NCBI GenBank assembly: GCA_017545905.1
Contig: JAFWXL010000071.1
Span: 1 to 60,021, forward strand
Reading direction: 5' to 3'
Length of the DNA stretch: 60,021 nucleotides
Origin: Clostridia bacterium
GTDB lineage: Bacteria; Bacillota; Clostridia; Christensenellales; Aristaeellaceae
Shown: one piece after another, positions 8,408 through 17,524 of the stretch
Numbering within the stretch: the stretch's first letter is position 1
How the letters are laid out: the number at the start of each line of letters is the position of its first letter
The notes under the pieces: model-generated
Databases searched by the model: none
Told to the model about the DNA's origin: nothing
Seen by the model: only the letters and a program-made list of their open reading frames with translations
Made by a program: the position numbers and the translations under genes

Positions 8408-9421
8408 TTACAGCCGGTTGGTTTCCCACGTCTGCATAATGTCAACAAGCTCCTGCTGCGGCCTCATGCCGCTGATGGAGTCCGGCGCGCTGAGATTGGC
8501 CGCTGCGGCAGCGGCGGCATAGCGCAGCATCCACTTCGGATCGCGATCATGATAGATGGCATACAGGCAGCCCGCGCAGAATGCGTCGCCCGCGCCCACG
8601 CTGCCCTTGATATATCCCTTTTCCAGCTTCAGCGACGGCTCGATGAACAGTCCTTCTTGAGCGTCCAGACAGAAGCCCGCCTCCGGGCAATGCACAATCA
8701 CGCGCCGCCTGACGCCCTGTCGCAGGATGAACTGCATGGTCTTAATGATGTTCTGCGGAATCAGCGTTCCGTCTTCGCTGCGCGCGCTCAAGCCGGACAC
8801 CGATCCGCTTTCAAATTCATTCATGATCGCATAGTCGCAGTAGCGCAGCGCCGGGATCACCTTTTCCTGAAACATCCCGGCCTCCCCGCTGACCACGTCG
8901 ATGGATGTCTTCACGCCCTGCGCCTGCAGGTCATGCAGAAGATGCGCCATCACCGTGCCATACTGAGGATCGCGCGCATCCATGGCGTCCAGCAGCAGAA
9001 TATAGCCGATATGGAACAAATCGCACTCAAGGCTCGCCTGCGGGATATGCGCCGGCGAAAACTCCGCATTCGCGCCGCGATAATGAAAGAACGTGCGCTG
9101 GCCCGTATCCACAGCGCTCATCGCGTCGGAAAAGCTGGTCTTTTTCTTTGCGGATACCGATACGCCGCTCACGTCGATTCCTTCGCTGCGCATCATGTCT
9201 GTCACATAGCGGCCGGCCTCGTCGTCGCCTACGCGGCCCACTGCATGCAGCCTGATGCCGCCCTGCATGCGCGCAAGATCAATCAGCACATTGGGCACGC
9301 AGCCGCCGACGGCCTGCTGCACATCAAAAATATCCGCCAGATTGCCTGAACGCGGATAGGTGGATACCGTCTTGATATAGTCCGTGAGGATATTGCCGGC
9401 GATGGTGATGCCTTTTTTCAT
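8408..9421 (-). CDS. PfkB family carbohydrate kinase
   Basis: About 337 residues from the ATG at 9421, chosen because it directly begins the conserved MKKGITIAGN strand. The PfkB signature GSVGAGDAFCAGCLYA near the C-terminus contains the catalytic Asp and the anion hole. An N-terminal GGCVPNVLIDLARM block matches the sugar-binding Gly-rich motif. The enzyme should transfer phosphate from ATP to a sugar or sugar phosphate in the cytoplasm. The next gene is a class II aldolase 22 nt away, suggesting a kinase-then-aldolase catabolic step. It lies downstream of the pyruvate:ferredoxin oxidoreductase gene but is separated from it by a terminator. Confidence 0.82.
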   Translation of the reverse strand: MKKGITIAGNILTDYIKTVSTYPRSGNLADIFDVQQAVGGCVPNVLIDLARMQGGIRLHAVGRVGDDEAGRYVTDMMRSEGIDVSGVSVSAKKKTSFSDAMSAVDTGQRTFFHYRGANAEFSPAHIPQASLECDLFHIGYILLLDAMDARDPQYGTVMAHLLHDLQAQGVKTSIDVVSGEAGMFQEKVIPALRYCDYAIMNEFESGSVSGLSARSEDGTLIPQNIIKTMQFILRQGVRRRVIVHCPEAGFCLDAQEGLFIEPSLKLEKGYIKGSVGAGDAFCAGCLYAIYHDRDPKWMLRYAAAAAAANLSAPDSISGMRPQQELVDIMQTWETNRL

Positions 9422-9559
9422 CAGCCTCTTCAGCTCCCTTCCCATGCGGTTCTGCTTCGAAGTCATTCATCGGCCATGTATAATAAATGATTATATCATG
9501 ATCAGCATATCCCTGTAAAGCAACACGCCCTGCATGCACGCGCAAAAGCAAATAGAAAC

Positions 9560-9591
9560 CGCCGGACGAAGGTCACGCCTCTGTCCGGCAG
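9560..9591 (-). terminator. Terminator after pyruvate:ferredoxin oxidoreductase
   Basis: CCGCCGGAC (9559-9567) pairs with GTCCGGCAG (9583-9591), and the minus strand continues into TTTCTATTT. It lies about 20 nt past the stop codon of the oxidoreductase gene. Confidence 0.6.
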
Positions 9592-9609
9592 CCGGGTATA
9601 TCGCTTTGC

Positions 9610-12600
9610 TTACTGCTTCTCCATCGCCTTATATTTTTCGTATCTGGCGGCCGCATCCTCTTTGGCCAGCTTGAAGAGCGTCTGCGCATATTCGGGGAAT
9701 GTTCTCTTCAGAGACGCATAGCGCACCTCGCCGTCGAGGAATTCCTCATAATCCATCGTCGGGCACTTGGAATCGACGGTCATTTTCTGCTCGCTGTTGG
9801 GGTTATAGCGATACAGCATCCAGTAGCCCGCATCGACAGCACGCTTCATCTCGCTCTGCACATTGCGCATGCCCACCTTGATACCGTGCTGCACGCAGGG
9901 CGTATAGGCAACGACAACGGAGGGACCCTTGTGCTCCTGCGCCTCGCGCAGCGCCCGGATAAGCTGATTGGCGTCGGCGCCCATGGCGACCTGCGCCACA
10001 TAGACATTGCCGTAGGTCTGGAAAATCGCGCCGATCTCCTTCTTGCGGCTGCGCTTGCCGGCAGAGGCAAACTGCGCCACAGCGCCCAGCGGCGTCGCCT
10101 TGGAGCTCTGTCCGCCGGTATTGGAATACACCTCGGTATCGATGATGAATACGTTGATATCTTCGCCGCTGGCGATCACATGATCCAGACCGCCAAAGCC
10201 GATATCATAGGCCCAGCCGTCGCCGCCGAACATCCAGAAGCACTTCTTCGCCAGCTGATCCCTGCGCTCAAGAATCTGCACAGCCAGATCGGAACCGTCA
10301 TCTTCCAGCTCGGCAATCAGCTCGTCCGTCGCCCTGCGGGAGCGGTCGAAATCATCAAACGCATCAAGCCATGCGCCGGCTTTTACGCTGCCCGTCTTTG
10401 CAGCGTATTCCTCCACCAGCGCCTTCTGTCTGAGCCTCTGCTGCTTGACGGAGAGGAACATGCCCAGCTCCATCTCGGCATTGTTTTCAAACAGGCTGTT
10501 CGTCCATGCGGGACCGAAGCCGCGCTTGTTTGTCGTGTACGGAATACCCGGCATCGGAGAGCCCCATGCCTGCGAGCAGCCCGTGGCATTGGCCCAGTAT
10601 ACGCTTTCACCGAAGAGCTGGGTGAGCAGCTTGGCATACGGCGTTTCGCCGCAGCCCGCACACGCAGCGGAGAACTCAACCAGCGGCTGGCGGAACTGGC
10701 TGCCCTTGATGGTATACACCGGGAAAACGTCGCCCTTGTCGGAGAGATTCAGGCCGTATTCCCACTGCTTTGCGCCGCTTTCCGTAAAGACGGCGGGCTC
10801 CATGGTCAGCGCCTTTTCCTTTGCCGGGCAGCAGGCCACGCAGCTGGAGCAGCCCGTGCAGTCCAGCGCAGAAATCTGTATCGCAAAGTGCAGCCCCTTG
10901 GCCGCTGCGCCGTTTGCCGGCACGGTTTCAAAGCCTTCCGGCGCGTTCTCCTTTTCCTGCTCATTGAGCAGATACGGGCGGATGACCGCATGCGGGCAGA
11001 CCAGCGCGCAGCGGTTGCACTGAATGCACTTGCTGGCGTCCCACTTGGGCACCATCAGCGCAATGCCGCGCTTTTCAAAGGCAGTCAGGCCCATATCAAT
11101 GCGGCCGTCCTCGTAGCCCCTGAACGCGCTGACGGGCAGATCGTCGCCCTTCTGCGCATTGACCGGCATGAGCAGGTTTTTGACCACGGCCGGCAGTTCT
11201 TCGCCGCCCGCCTTTGCTGCATCCTGTGCCTGTGCCCATGCGGCAGGCACGCTGACCTTCACGATCTGCTCCGCGCCTGCGTCAATCGCCGCCACATTGC
11301 GGCTGACGACGTCGTCGCCCTTGGCAAAGTAAGTCTTGCGCGCGGCGTCCTTGATCATATCCAGCGCCTTTTGGGTGGGAATGACCTGCATGAGCGCAAA
11401 GAACGCCGCCTGAAGCACCGTATTGGTATGGCTGCCCAGGCCGAGCTCAAGCGCAATCCGGTTCGCATCGATCACATAGAACTGAATGCTCTTCTCTGCA
11501 ATCCGGCGGCGGACATGCGCGGGAATATGCTTTTCCAGCTCGTCTTCCTTCCAGCTGCAGTTGAGCAGGAACGTGCCGCCCGGCACGATTTCATCGACGA
11601 TATCGTACTGCGTGATATAGCTCTGATTGTGACAGGCGACGAAGTCGGCCTGCTTGACATAATAGGAGCTGGTGATCGGCCTGTCGCTGAAGCGCAGATG
11701 GGACTTGGTCACGCCGAAGGATTTCTTGGCGTCGTACTCAAAATACGCCTGCGCAAACTTCTCCGTGTTGTCGTTGATGATGCGCACGGTATTGTGGTTC
11801 GCACCGACGGTACCGTCGCCGCCAAGGCCCCAGAACTTGCAGCGCACAACGCCGTCCGTGTTCTCGGCATATGGCCTGAGCGGCAGGGACAGATGGGTCA
11901 CATCGTCGTTGATGCCCACCGTGAAGCTGCGTACCGGCTTGTCAGAGGCGAGATTCTCAAAGACGGCGGCGATCTGCGCGGGATCCGTATCCTTGGAGCT
12001 CAGGCCGTAACGGCCGCCGATCACCCGGATACCCTGCAGCTCGCTGCTCATGATCACGCTGCACACGTCTTCAAACAGCGGCTCGCCCACACTGCCCATC
12101 GCCTTGCAGCGGTCGAGCACGGCGATACGCCTGACAGTCTCCGGCAGCGCAGCAAGAAAATGCTTTGCAGAGAACGGGCGGTACAGATGCACCTGAAGGA
12201 AACCGACCTTCTTCCCCTGCGCAGCCTGTGTCTGCACCACCTCGCGGATCACGCCGCTGGCAGAGCCCATGGCGATGACCACATCTGTCGCATCCTGCGC
12301 GCCAAAGTAATCAAAGAGGTGATACTGACGGCCGGTGATCTTTGCCGTCTCGTCCAGATACTGCTGCACAATATCCGGCAGCCCGGCGTAAAAGCCGTTG
12401 TTGGCCTCGCGCACCTGGAAATAGACGTCGCCATTCTGAACCGTGTTGCGCAGCATTGGATGCTCGGGATTGAGCGCACTGTCGCGGAATGCCCTGAGCG
12501 CATCCTGATCGATCAGGCTGCAGACCTTCTCGACGTCCGGCAGCTCGATCTTATTGATCTCATGCGACGTGCGGAATCCATCAAAGAAATGCATAAACGG

Positions 12601-13095
12601 AATCCGTCCCTTGATCGCAGACAGATGCGCTACAGGCGCAAGATCCGCCACCTCCTGCACGCTGCCGCTGGAAAGCATGGCAAAGCCTGTCTGGCGGCAG
12701 GCCATCACGTCGCTGTGATCGCCAAAGATGCTCATAGCATGCGTGCCGACCGTACGGGACGCCACATGAAGAACTGCGGGCAGGCGCTCGCCCGCAATGC
12801 GGTAAAGCACAGGCACCATCAGCATCAGGCCCTGCGACGAGGTATACGTGGTCGCCAGAGAGCCCGTCTGCAGCGCGCCATGCACAGCGGTGACCGCGCC
12901 CGCCTCGGACTGCATCTCCGTGAGCGTCACCGTCTGACCGAATACGTTCTTTCTGCCCTTTGCCGACCACGCGTCCGTGAGGCCCGCCATAGGCGAAGAG
13001 GGCGTGATCGGGTAGATCGCCGCCACCTCCGTAAAGGGATACGCCATATACGCGGCAGCTTCGTTGCCGTCCATGGTTACATATTTACCTGACAT
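9610..13095 (-). CDS. nifJ: Pyruvate:ferredoxin (flavodoxin) oxidoreductase
   Basis: A 1161-residue single-chain enzyme, the normal length for the homodimeric clostridial type. It oxidatively decarboxylates pyruvate to acetyl-CoA and CO2 and reduces ferredoxin. Domains in order: the N-terminal pyruvate-binding domain with YPITPSSPM, the gamma domain, a ferredoxin-like domain with two 4Fe-4S motifs (CIQCNRCALVCP and CTGCSSCVACCP, about residues 690-760), and the C-terminal thiamine diphosphate domain with GGDGWAYDIGFGG and NTGGQSSKATP. A proximal cluster Cys is visible in AACAGCGETPY. The start ATG has CAGGAGTGAC upstream. It is transcribed alone and is a strong sign of an anaerobic fermenter. 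Confidence 0.96.
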   Translation of the reverse strand: MSGKYVTMDGNEAAAYMAYPFTEVAAIYPITPSSPMAGLTDAWSAKGRKNVFGQTVTLTEMQSEAGAVTAVHGALQTGSLATTYTSSQGLMLMVPVLYRIAGERLPAVLHVASRTVGTHAMSIFGDHSDVMACRQTGFAMLSSGSVQEVADLAPVAHLSAIKGRIPFMHFFDGFRTSHEINKIELPDVEKVCSLIDQDALRAFRDSALNPEHPMLRNTVQNGDVYFQVREANNGFYAGLPDIVQQYLDETAKITGRQYHLFDYFGAQDATDVVIAMGSASGVIREVVQTQAAQGKKVGFLQVHLYRPFSAKHFLAALPETVRRIAVLDRCKAMGSVGEPLFEDVCSVIMSSELQGIRVIGGRYGLSSKDTDPAQIAAVFENLASDKPVRSFTVGINDDVTHLSLPLRPYAENTDGVVRCKFWGLGGDGTVGANHNTVRIINDNTEKFAQAYFEYDAKKSFGVTKSHLRFSDRPITSSYYVKQADFVACHNQSYITQYDIVDEIVPGGTFLLNCSWKEDELEKHIPAHVRRRIAEKSIQFYVIDANRIALELGLGSHTNTVLQAAFFALMQVIPTQKALDMIKDAARKTYFAKGDDVVSRNVAAIDAGAEQIVKVSVPAAWAQAQDAAKAGGEELPAVVKNLLMPVNAQKGDDLPVSAFRGYEDGRIDMGLTAFEKRGIALMVPKWDASKCIQCNRCALVCPHAVIRPYLLNEQEKENAPEGFETVPANGAAAKGLHFAIQISALDCTGCSSCVACCPAKEKALTMEPAVFTESGAKQWEYGLNLSDKGDVFPVYTIKGSQFRQPLVEFSAACAGCGETPYAKLLTQLFGESVYWANATGCSQAWGSPMPGIPYTTNKRGFGPAWTNSLFENNAEMELGMFLSVKQQRLRQKALVEEYAAKTGSVKAGAWLDAFDDFDRSRRATDELIAELEDDGSDLAVQILERRDQLAKKCFWMFGGDGWAYDIGFGGLDHVIASGEDINVFIIDTEVYSNTGGQSSKATPLGAVAQFASAGKRSRKKEIGAIFQTYGNVYVAQVAMGADANQLIRALREAQEHKGPSVVVAYTPCVQHGIKVGMRNVQSEMKRAVDAGYWMLYRYNPNSEQKMTVDSKCPTMDYEEFLDGEVRYASLKRTFPEYAQTLFKLAKEDAAARYEKYKAMEKQ

Positions 13096-13204
13096 AGATT
13101 GTCACTCCTGTGTGTCTTTCTTTTTGGCTGCGCCCCGTGAAACCCGCACAGCCGCACAAGCCTTCCCTGCGATTTGAAGCAGTTAAGCCGCTTTGAGAAT
13201 AGAA

Positions 13205-15721
13205 TCAGTCCTTGCCCTTTGCCGTGTCGATGCCGGCGGCGCCGACCAGTCCCAGACGCTGGGACGCTTCCTCGCGCATCTTGTACTTGAGCACCTTGCC
13301 AGCCGCATTCATCGGGAAGGAATCGACAAACTCAATATAGCGCGGCACCATATGGCGCGCCATGCTGGCGGCGATGTAATCGTGCATTTCCTGCATGGTC
13401 ACATTCTCTCCCTCCTTGAGAATAATACAGGCCATGGCCTCCTCGCCGTAGCGCTTATCCGGCACGCCGATGACCTGCACATCGCGCACAGACGGATGGG
13501 TATAGATGAATTCCTCAATCTCCTTGGGATAGATATTCTCGCCGCCGCGGATGATCATGTCCTTGAGACGGCCTGTGATGCGGAAGGTACCATCTGCACG
13601 CCTGCAGGCGAGGTCGCCGGAATGGAGCCAACCATCCGCGTCGATGGTATCGCGCGTCGCATCCGGCATCTTATAGTAACCCTTCATGATGTTATAACCG
13701 CGGGAACAGAATTCGCCGTTCTCGCCGTCCGGCGCGATCTCGCCCGTTTCCGGATTGATGATCTTCGTTTCAACATGCGGGAAGTTATAGCCGACAGTAT
13801 TTGTGCGCAGATCCAGCGGATCCGTCCATGCGGACATCGTACTGCCCGGCGAGGATTCCGTCTGCCCGTACACACTGACGATACCGGTCATATTCATCTC
13901 ATTGGGATCTGCTGCGCGGCGCATCAGCTCGGGCGGGCAGCCCGCGCCGGCCATGATGCCGGTGCGCATGTAGGAGAAGTTGGTCTTGCGGTAATCCTCA
14001 TGATTGAACATGGCGATGAACATCGTCGGCACGCCGTTGAAGCAGGTGATGCGCTCCTGATTGATGCAGGCCAGCGAGGATTTCGCGGAAAAATATGGCA
14101 TCGGGCAGACCGTCGCGCCATGCGTGAGCGACGCAGTCATAGAAAGCACCATGCCAAAGCAATGGAACATCGGCACCTGAATCATCATGCGGTCCGCGGT
14201 AGACAGGCCCATGCGGTCGCCGATGCACTTGCCGTTGTTGACGACGTTGTAGTGCGTGAGCATGACGCCCTTGGGGAAGCCCGTCGTGCCGGAGGTATAC
14301 TGCATATTGCATACGTCATCCGGACGCACGCGCGCCGCCATGCGGCTGAGTTCCTCGGGCGCAACCAGCTCTGCGCGCTCCATCGCCTCCTCGAATGTGA
14401 GGCAGCCCGGCTGCCTGAAACCGACGGTGATCACATTGCGCAGGAACGGCAGGCGCTTGCAGTGCAGCGGCTTTCCGGGGGTGGAAGCTGCAATCTCCGG
14501 GCAGATCTCATTGATAATCTGCCGATAATTGGAATCCAGACAGGATTCGATCATGATCAGCGTGTGCGTATCCGACTGCCGGAAAAGATAATCCGCCTCA
14601 TGGATCTTATACGCCGTATTGACGGTAACCAGCACAGCGCCAATCTTGGTAGTCGCCCAGAAGGCGATATACCACGCCGGCACATTCGTCGCCCAGATGG
14701 ACACCTTCTTGCCCGCCGTCACGCCCAGAGAGATCAGCGCGCGCGCAAAATTGTCCACATCCTCGCGGAATTCCTCGTACGTGCGCACGTAATCCAGCGT
14801 CGTATACTTGAATGCATACTGATCCGGGAATTCCTCCACCATGCGGTCGAGCACCTGAGAAAACGTGAGGTTGATCAGTTCGTCCTTCTTCCAGACATAC
14901 TGACCGGTTCCGTCATGATTGGGATAGAGTACCTTCTTCTTGCCGCGGGTCTTTTCAAACCGGCTCATGTAATTGACAAAGTGCGGGAAAATGACCTCAT
15001 AATCCGGCAGATCCTCCATCCATACAACCTTCCATTCCAGAGAGATGAAGCCGTCATAATCAATGGAAGAGAGCGCGCGCATCATCTCGGCCACAGGCAT
15101 CGTGCCCTCGCCGATGAGGTTATAGGTGTCCTTGTCATCGGAATCGCGCAGGTGCACATGCTTGACATATGCGCCGAGATTCTTGATCGTCGTATCCGCG
15201 CTCTCGCCGAAATCGCGGTAGGGATGATGCATGTCCCACAGCGCGGCCAGCTGATCGCAAGCAAAGCCGTCCATCAGCGTGCGCAGACGGGCAGTATTGG
15301 CATAGATGCCGCTGGTCTTGATCAGAATGGTGACGCCGGCATCCTCCGCATCGGGAACAAGCTCCGCAAGGCGGCTGCGCACAAGCTCCTCGCGGTCGTG
15401 CAGCGCAACGACTACAACATATGGAACCTGCATATGCCTGGCGATCTGAATCAGCCCGCGCATGGACGGCACGAAATTCTCCTCATCGGAGGACAGATCG
15501 CAGGACGTATCAAAGCACGGAATGGAGAGCTTCTTTTCGCGCAGATGACGGGCAGTTGCCGCCATATTGTACTTGTGAAAGGGGGCGCTGCGCTCCATGA
15601 ACTCCGGGAACTTAGGCAGGTTATAGACCTCAATGCCCTCAAAGTCCATATTCACCGCCACGTCCAGGTATTCTTCCCAGCTCAGATGAGACCAGCCGCG
15701 GGTCGAAAAGGACAGCTTCAT
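13205..15721 (-). CDS. Fusion: sugar isomerase/epimerase-like TIM barrel plus acyl-CoA ligase
   Basis: An 838-residue two-domain protein. Residues about 1-275 form an AP-endonuclease-2/xylose-isomerase-like TIM barrel. Three of the usual metal ligands are visible (WDMHHP near 161-166, KHVHLRD near 185-191, SLEWK near 228), but the first Glu is replaced in ILIKTSG. Residues about 285-835 are a full AMP-forming acyl-CoA synthetase: P-loop YTSGTTGFPKG near 474-484, YGQTE, HSGDL, TGRLKDMIIRGGENIYP, and a C-terminal NAAGKVLKYK with the adenylation Lys. It should activate a carboxylic acid to its CoA thioester. Its ATG overlaps by 1 nt the stop of the LeuA-like gene, behind AGGAGG, so the two are coupled under the same T-box. 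The substrate is unknown; a branched or hydroxylated acid would fit the context. Confidence 0.85.
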   Translation of the reverse strand: MKLSFSTRGWSHLSWEEYLDVAVNMDFEGIEVYNLPKFPEFMERSAPFHKYNMAATARHLREKKLSIPCFDTSCDLSSDEENFVPSMRGLIQIARHMQVPYVVVVALHDREELVRSRLAELVPDAEDAGVTILIKTSGIYANTARLRTLMDGFACDQLAALWDMHHPYRDFGESADTTIKNLGAYVKHVHLRDSDDKDTYNLIGEGTMPVAEMMRALSSIDYDGFISLEWKVVWMEDLPDYEVIFPHFVNYMSRFEKTRGKKKVLYPNHDGTGQYVWKKDELINLTFSQVLDRMVEEFPDQYAFKYTTLDYVRTYEEFREDVDNFARALISLGVTAGKKVSIWATNVPAWYIAFWATTKIGAVLVTVNTAYKIHEADYLFRQSDTHTLIMIESCLDSNYRQIINEICPEIAASTPGKPLHCKRLPFLRNVITVGFRQPGCLTFEEAMERAELVAPEELSRMAARVRPDDVCNMQYTSGTTGFPKGVMLTHYNVVNNGKCIGDRMGLSTADRMMIQVPMFHCFGMVLSMTASLTHGATVCPMPYFSAKSSLACINQERITCFNGVPTMFIAMFNHEDYRKTNFSYMRTGIMAGAGCPPELMRRAADPNEMNMTGIVSVYGQTESSPGSTMSAWTDPLDLRTNTVGYNFPHVETKIINPETGEIAPDGENGEFCSRGYNIMKGYYKMPDATRDTIDADGWLHSGDLACRRADGTFRITGRLKDMIIRGGENIYPKEIEEFIYTHPSVRDVQVIGVPDKRYGEEAMACIILKEGENVTMQEMHDYIAASMARHMVPRYIEFVDSFPMNAAGKVLKYKMREEASQRLGLVGAAGIDTAKGKD

Positions 15722-17133
15722 TACGCCTCAGCCTCCTCATACGTGATCTTGTTGAGCGCATTGATGTACGCCTGAATGCTTGAGCCGACAATATCGGTAG
15801 ACGTTCCTCGGCCGGAATAGAGCTTGCCGTTTGAGCGGAGCTTGACAACCGTCTCGCCCATGGCCTCGCGTCCCTCGGTAACGGAACGGATCTGGAAATC
15901 ATCCAGCTCGTAATGGCAGCCCAGAATGTTTTCAATGGCGAGGAATGCCGCGTCGACCGGGCCGTCGCCAAGGGCCACGCCCTCGAGCTTCTGACCGTTT
16001 TTCTCCATCTGCATATGCGCCATGGAGGAAGAGGTATTGCTGGCCGTGATAGAATAGCTGGCAAGCACATAGGTCGCCGGAACCTGCATGGCGGCAGATG
16101 CAACGATGGTATCCAGTTCGCGGCTGGTGATGACGTCTCTGCGCTGGGCAATCTTCCTGAATGCTTCGTACACATGCGCGCCGTCTTCCTCGCTGAGATC
16201 ATAACCCAGCTTTTCCACAGCCTTGAGTACAGCGGTGATGTTATCGTGCGCAGTCAGGGAGATTTCATCGCCCATCTCCGCCACGCCATTGTCGAAGGGA
16301 GAATTCTTGGAGCGGCGGGTCTCGCACATCCATGCGATCTGCTTGACGATGCGGTTCATCTCCACCGTGCGCACTGGGCAGCATACGCCCCATGTATCGC
16401 CCTTTGCCGCAATCAGGCGAGCCACATTGGACAGGGAGATGCGGTCGATCTGATAAGCCGCCGCCTTGATCTCGCGCACGCCGTGCTTGATTGCAGCAAT
16501 CGCGCAGGCGTCGGCCATGGCCAGCTCATTGAGGCAGGACAGGCCCAGCGTCACGCTCCTGAGCGCCGGCACATGCTCATAGAGATCATCGAGGAACTCG
16601 CCCAGCTCATCCGGCAGGATAGCGCCCGTCGCATCGCAGACAGTCACAGTTTTTGCGCCCGCGCCGATGGCGGCGTCTATCGCCTTATACAGGAATGCCC
16701 TGTCGCTGCGGGTTGCATCGTCGGCAACAAATTCAACATCGGTCGTCTTTCGGCTGCAGGCGCTGATGGTCTCGCAGATTGCGCTCATCATCGCATCCGG
16801 CTTCTTCTTGAACAGGTACTCCATCTGCACCGTGCTGACGGAGGCGCACACCTGAAGACGCGGATGTTTCGCTTCCCTGAGCGCATTCCACGTTGCATCA
16901 ATGCTCTCCTGGCACAGCTGCACAGGCACGGCGATGATGCTGTTTTTTACCGTAGAGGCCACGGACTTGATGCGCAGCGCATCGATCTTCGGCTGCGCAA
17001 TGCCCTCTAGCTCGATCACAGAAACGCCTAGTTTATCCAGCAGCTTCGGAATCTCAATTTTCTCCTTAAAGGACAGCGTAAAATCCTTTCCGTTCTGCTT
17101 CATGGTGACGTCGCTGATTCTGATCTGGTCCAT
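15721..17133 (-). CDS. LeuA-like protein with degenerate active site and LeuA regulatory domain
   Basis: About 470 residues from the ATG at 17133, with AGGTGG 5 nt upstream. The fold matches the 2-isopropylmalate synthase family: a TIM barrel, a linker, and a C-terminal LeuA allosteric-type domain with GDGPVDAAF and GRGTSTDIVGSSIQAYINALN. The catalytic elements are not conserved, however. The usual TLRDGEQ near residues 10-16 is replaced by TMKQNGKD, and the metal-binding HxH of HCHND is replaced by SCLNE near 199-203. A LeuA-like DATRSD block (about 139-144) remains. It may therefore be a non-catalytic leucine sensor, or an enzyme with different chemistry. A T-box leader precedes it and a TIM-barrel/acyl-CoA ligase gene follows with 1-nt overlap. 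Confidence 0.75.
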   Translation of the reverse strand: MDQIRISDVTMKQNGKDFTLSFKEKIEIPKLLDKLGVSVIELEGIAQPKIDALRIKSVASTVKNSIIAVPVQLCQESIDATWNALREAKHPRLQVCASVSTVQMEYLFKKKPDAMMSAICETISACSRKTTDVEFVADDATRSDRAFLYKAIDAAIGAGAKTVTVCDATGAILPDELGEFLDDLYEHVPALRSVTLGLSCLNELAMADACAIAAIKHGVREIKAAAYQIDRISLSNVARLIAAKGDTWGVCCPVRTVEMNRIVKQIAWMCETRRSKNSPFDNGVAEMGDEISLTAHDNITAVLKAVEKLGYDLSEEDGAHVYEAFRKIAQRRDVITSRELDTIVASAAMQVPATYVLASYSITASNTSSSMAHMQMEKNGQKLEGVALGDGPVDAAFLAIENILGCHYELDDFQIRSVTEGREAMGETVVKLRSNGKLYSGRGTSTDIVGSSIQAYINALNKITYEEAEA

Positions 17134-17160
17134 GTGATCCACCTCATTAAAAGTCAAAAT

Positions 17161-17447
17161 AAAAGTCCTTGAAGCGTTATGCCTCAAGGACGAACTAACA
17201 AATTCGCGGTACCACCTTGATTACAGCAGCCTCACGGCATGCTGTCTCTCTCGGGCTCCAACAAGCCCAAAGCCGGTAACGGGGCGGCCGTACTCCACTA
17301 CTCAAATCATCATTCTTCGCAGAGTCAACTCAGGAGTGAGACTGCTTTCTTTCTTCCACACCGGCTTGCACCACCCGCCAGCTCTCTGCAGTATCCGAAA
17401 AGAAGCTTACTTCCGTTATAGTCTTTCAAGTGTTTGTCTGTGAAATT
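17161..17447 (-). promoter_or_regulatory. T-box riboswitch leader (probably leucine-responsive)
   Basis: On the minus strand the leader contains an AGAGAGC/GGTGCAAGCC stem-I region, a GAGTAGTGGAG...CCGTTACCGG stem-III region, and the diagnostic AGGTGGTACCGCGAA T-box (17203-17217). It ends in a terminator hairpin with arms 17165-17175 and 17181-17191 followed by a U-rich tract. Uncharged tRNA binding should open the terminator. A CTC triplet in the probable specifier loop (about 17335) would read Leu, consistent with the LeuA-like gene downstream, but I did not fold it and the specifier call is tentative. Confidence 0.9.
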
Positions 17448-17453
17448 GCAGTC

Positions 17454-17482
17454 AGTATAGCATGAAACTGCAATAAAGTCAA
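17454..17482 (-). promoter_or_regulatory. Sigma-A promoter of the T-box operon
   Basis: The minus strand reads TTGACT (17477-17482), a 17-bp spacer, and TATACT (17454-17459), a near-consensus housekeeping promoter. The predicted start is about 7 nt downstream, at the beginning of the T-box leader. Confidence 0.85.
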
Positions 17483-17524
17483 ATAAAACATCTTCAATTA
17501 AAATCAACTTAACATTATTTCTAT

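Noticed and set aside
13193-15775. Long plus-strand open frame (860 codons) opposite the TIM-barrel/ligase gene
   Set aside because: It is the antisense shadow of a high-GC gene with clear motifs. Its translation is rich in His, Arg and Ala without family character, and it has no ribosome binding site. The same applies to 9886-13092, 20053-22458, 1790-4168, 39268-41679 and 42186-45047 on the plus strand.
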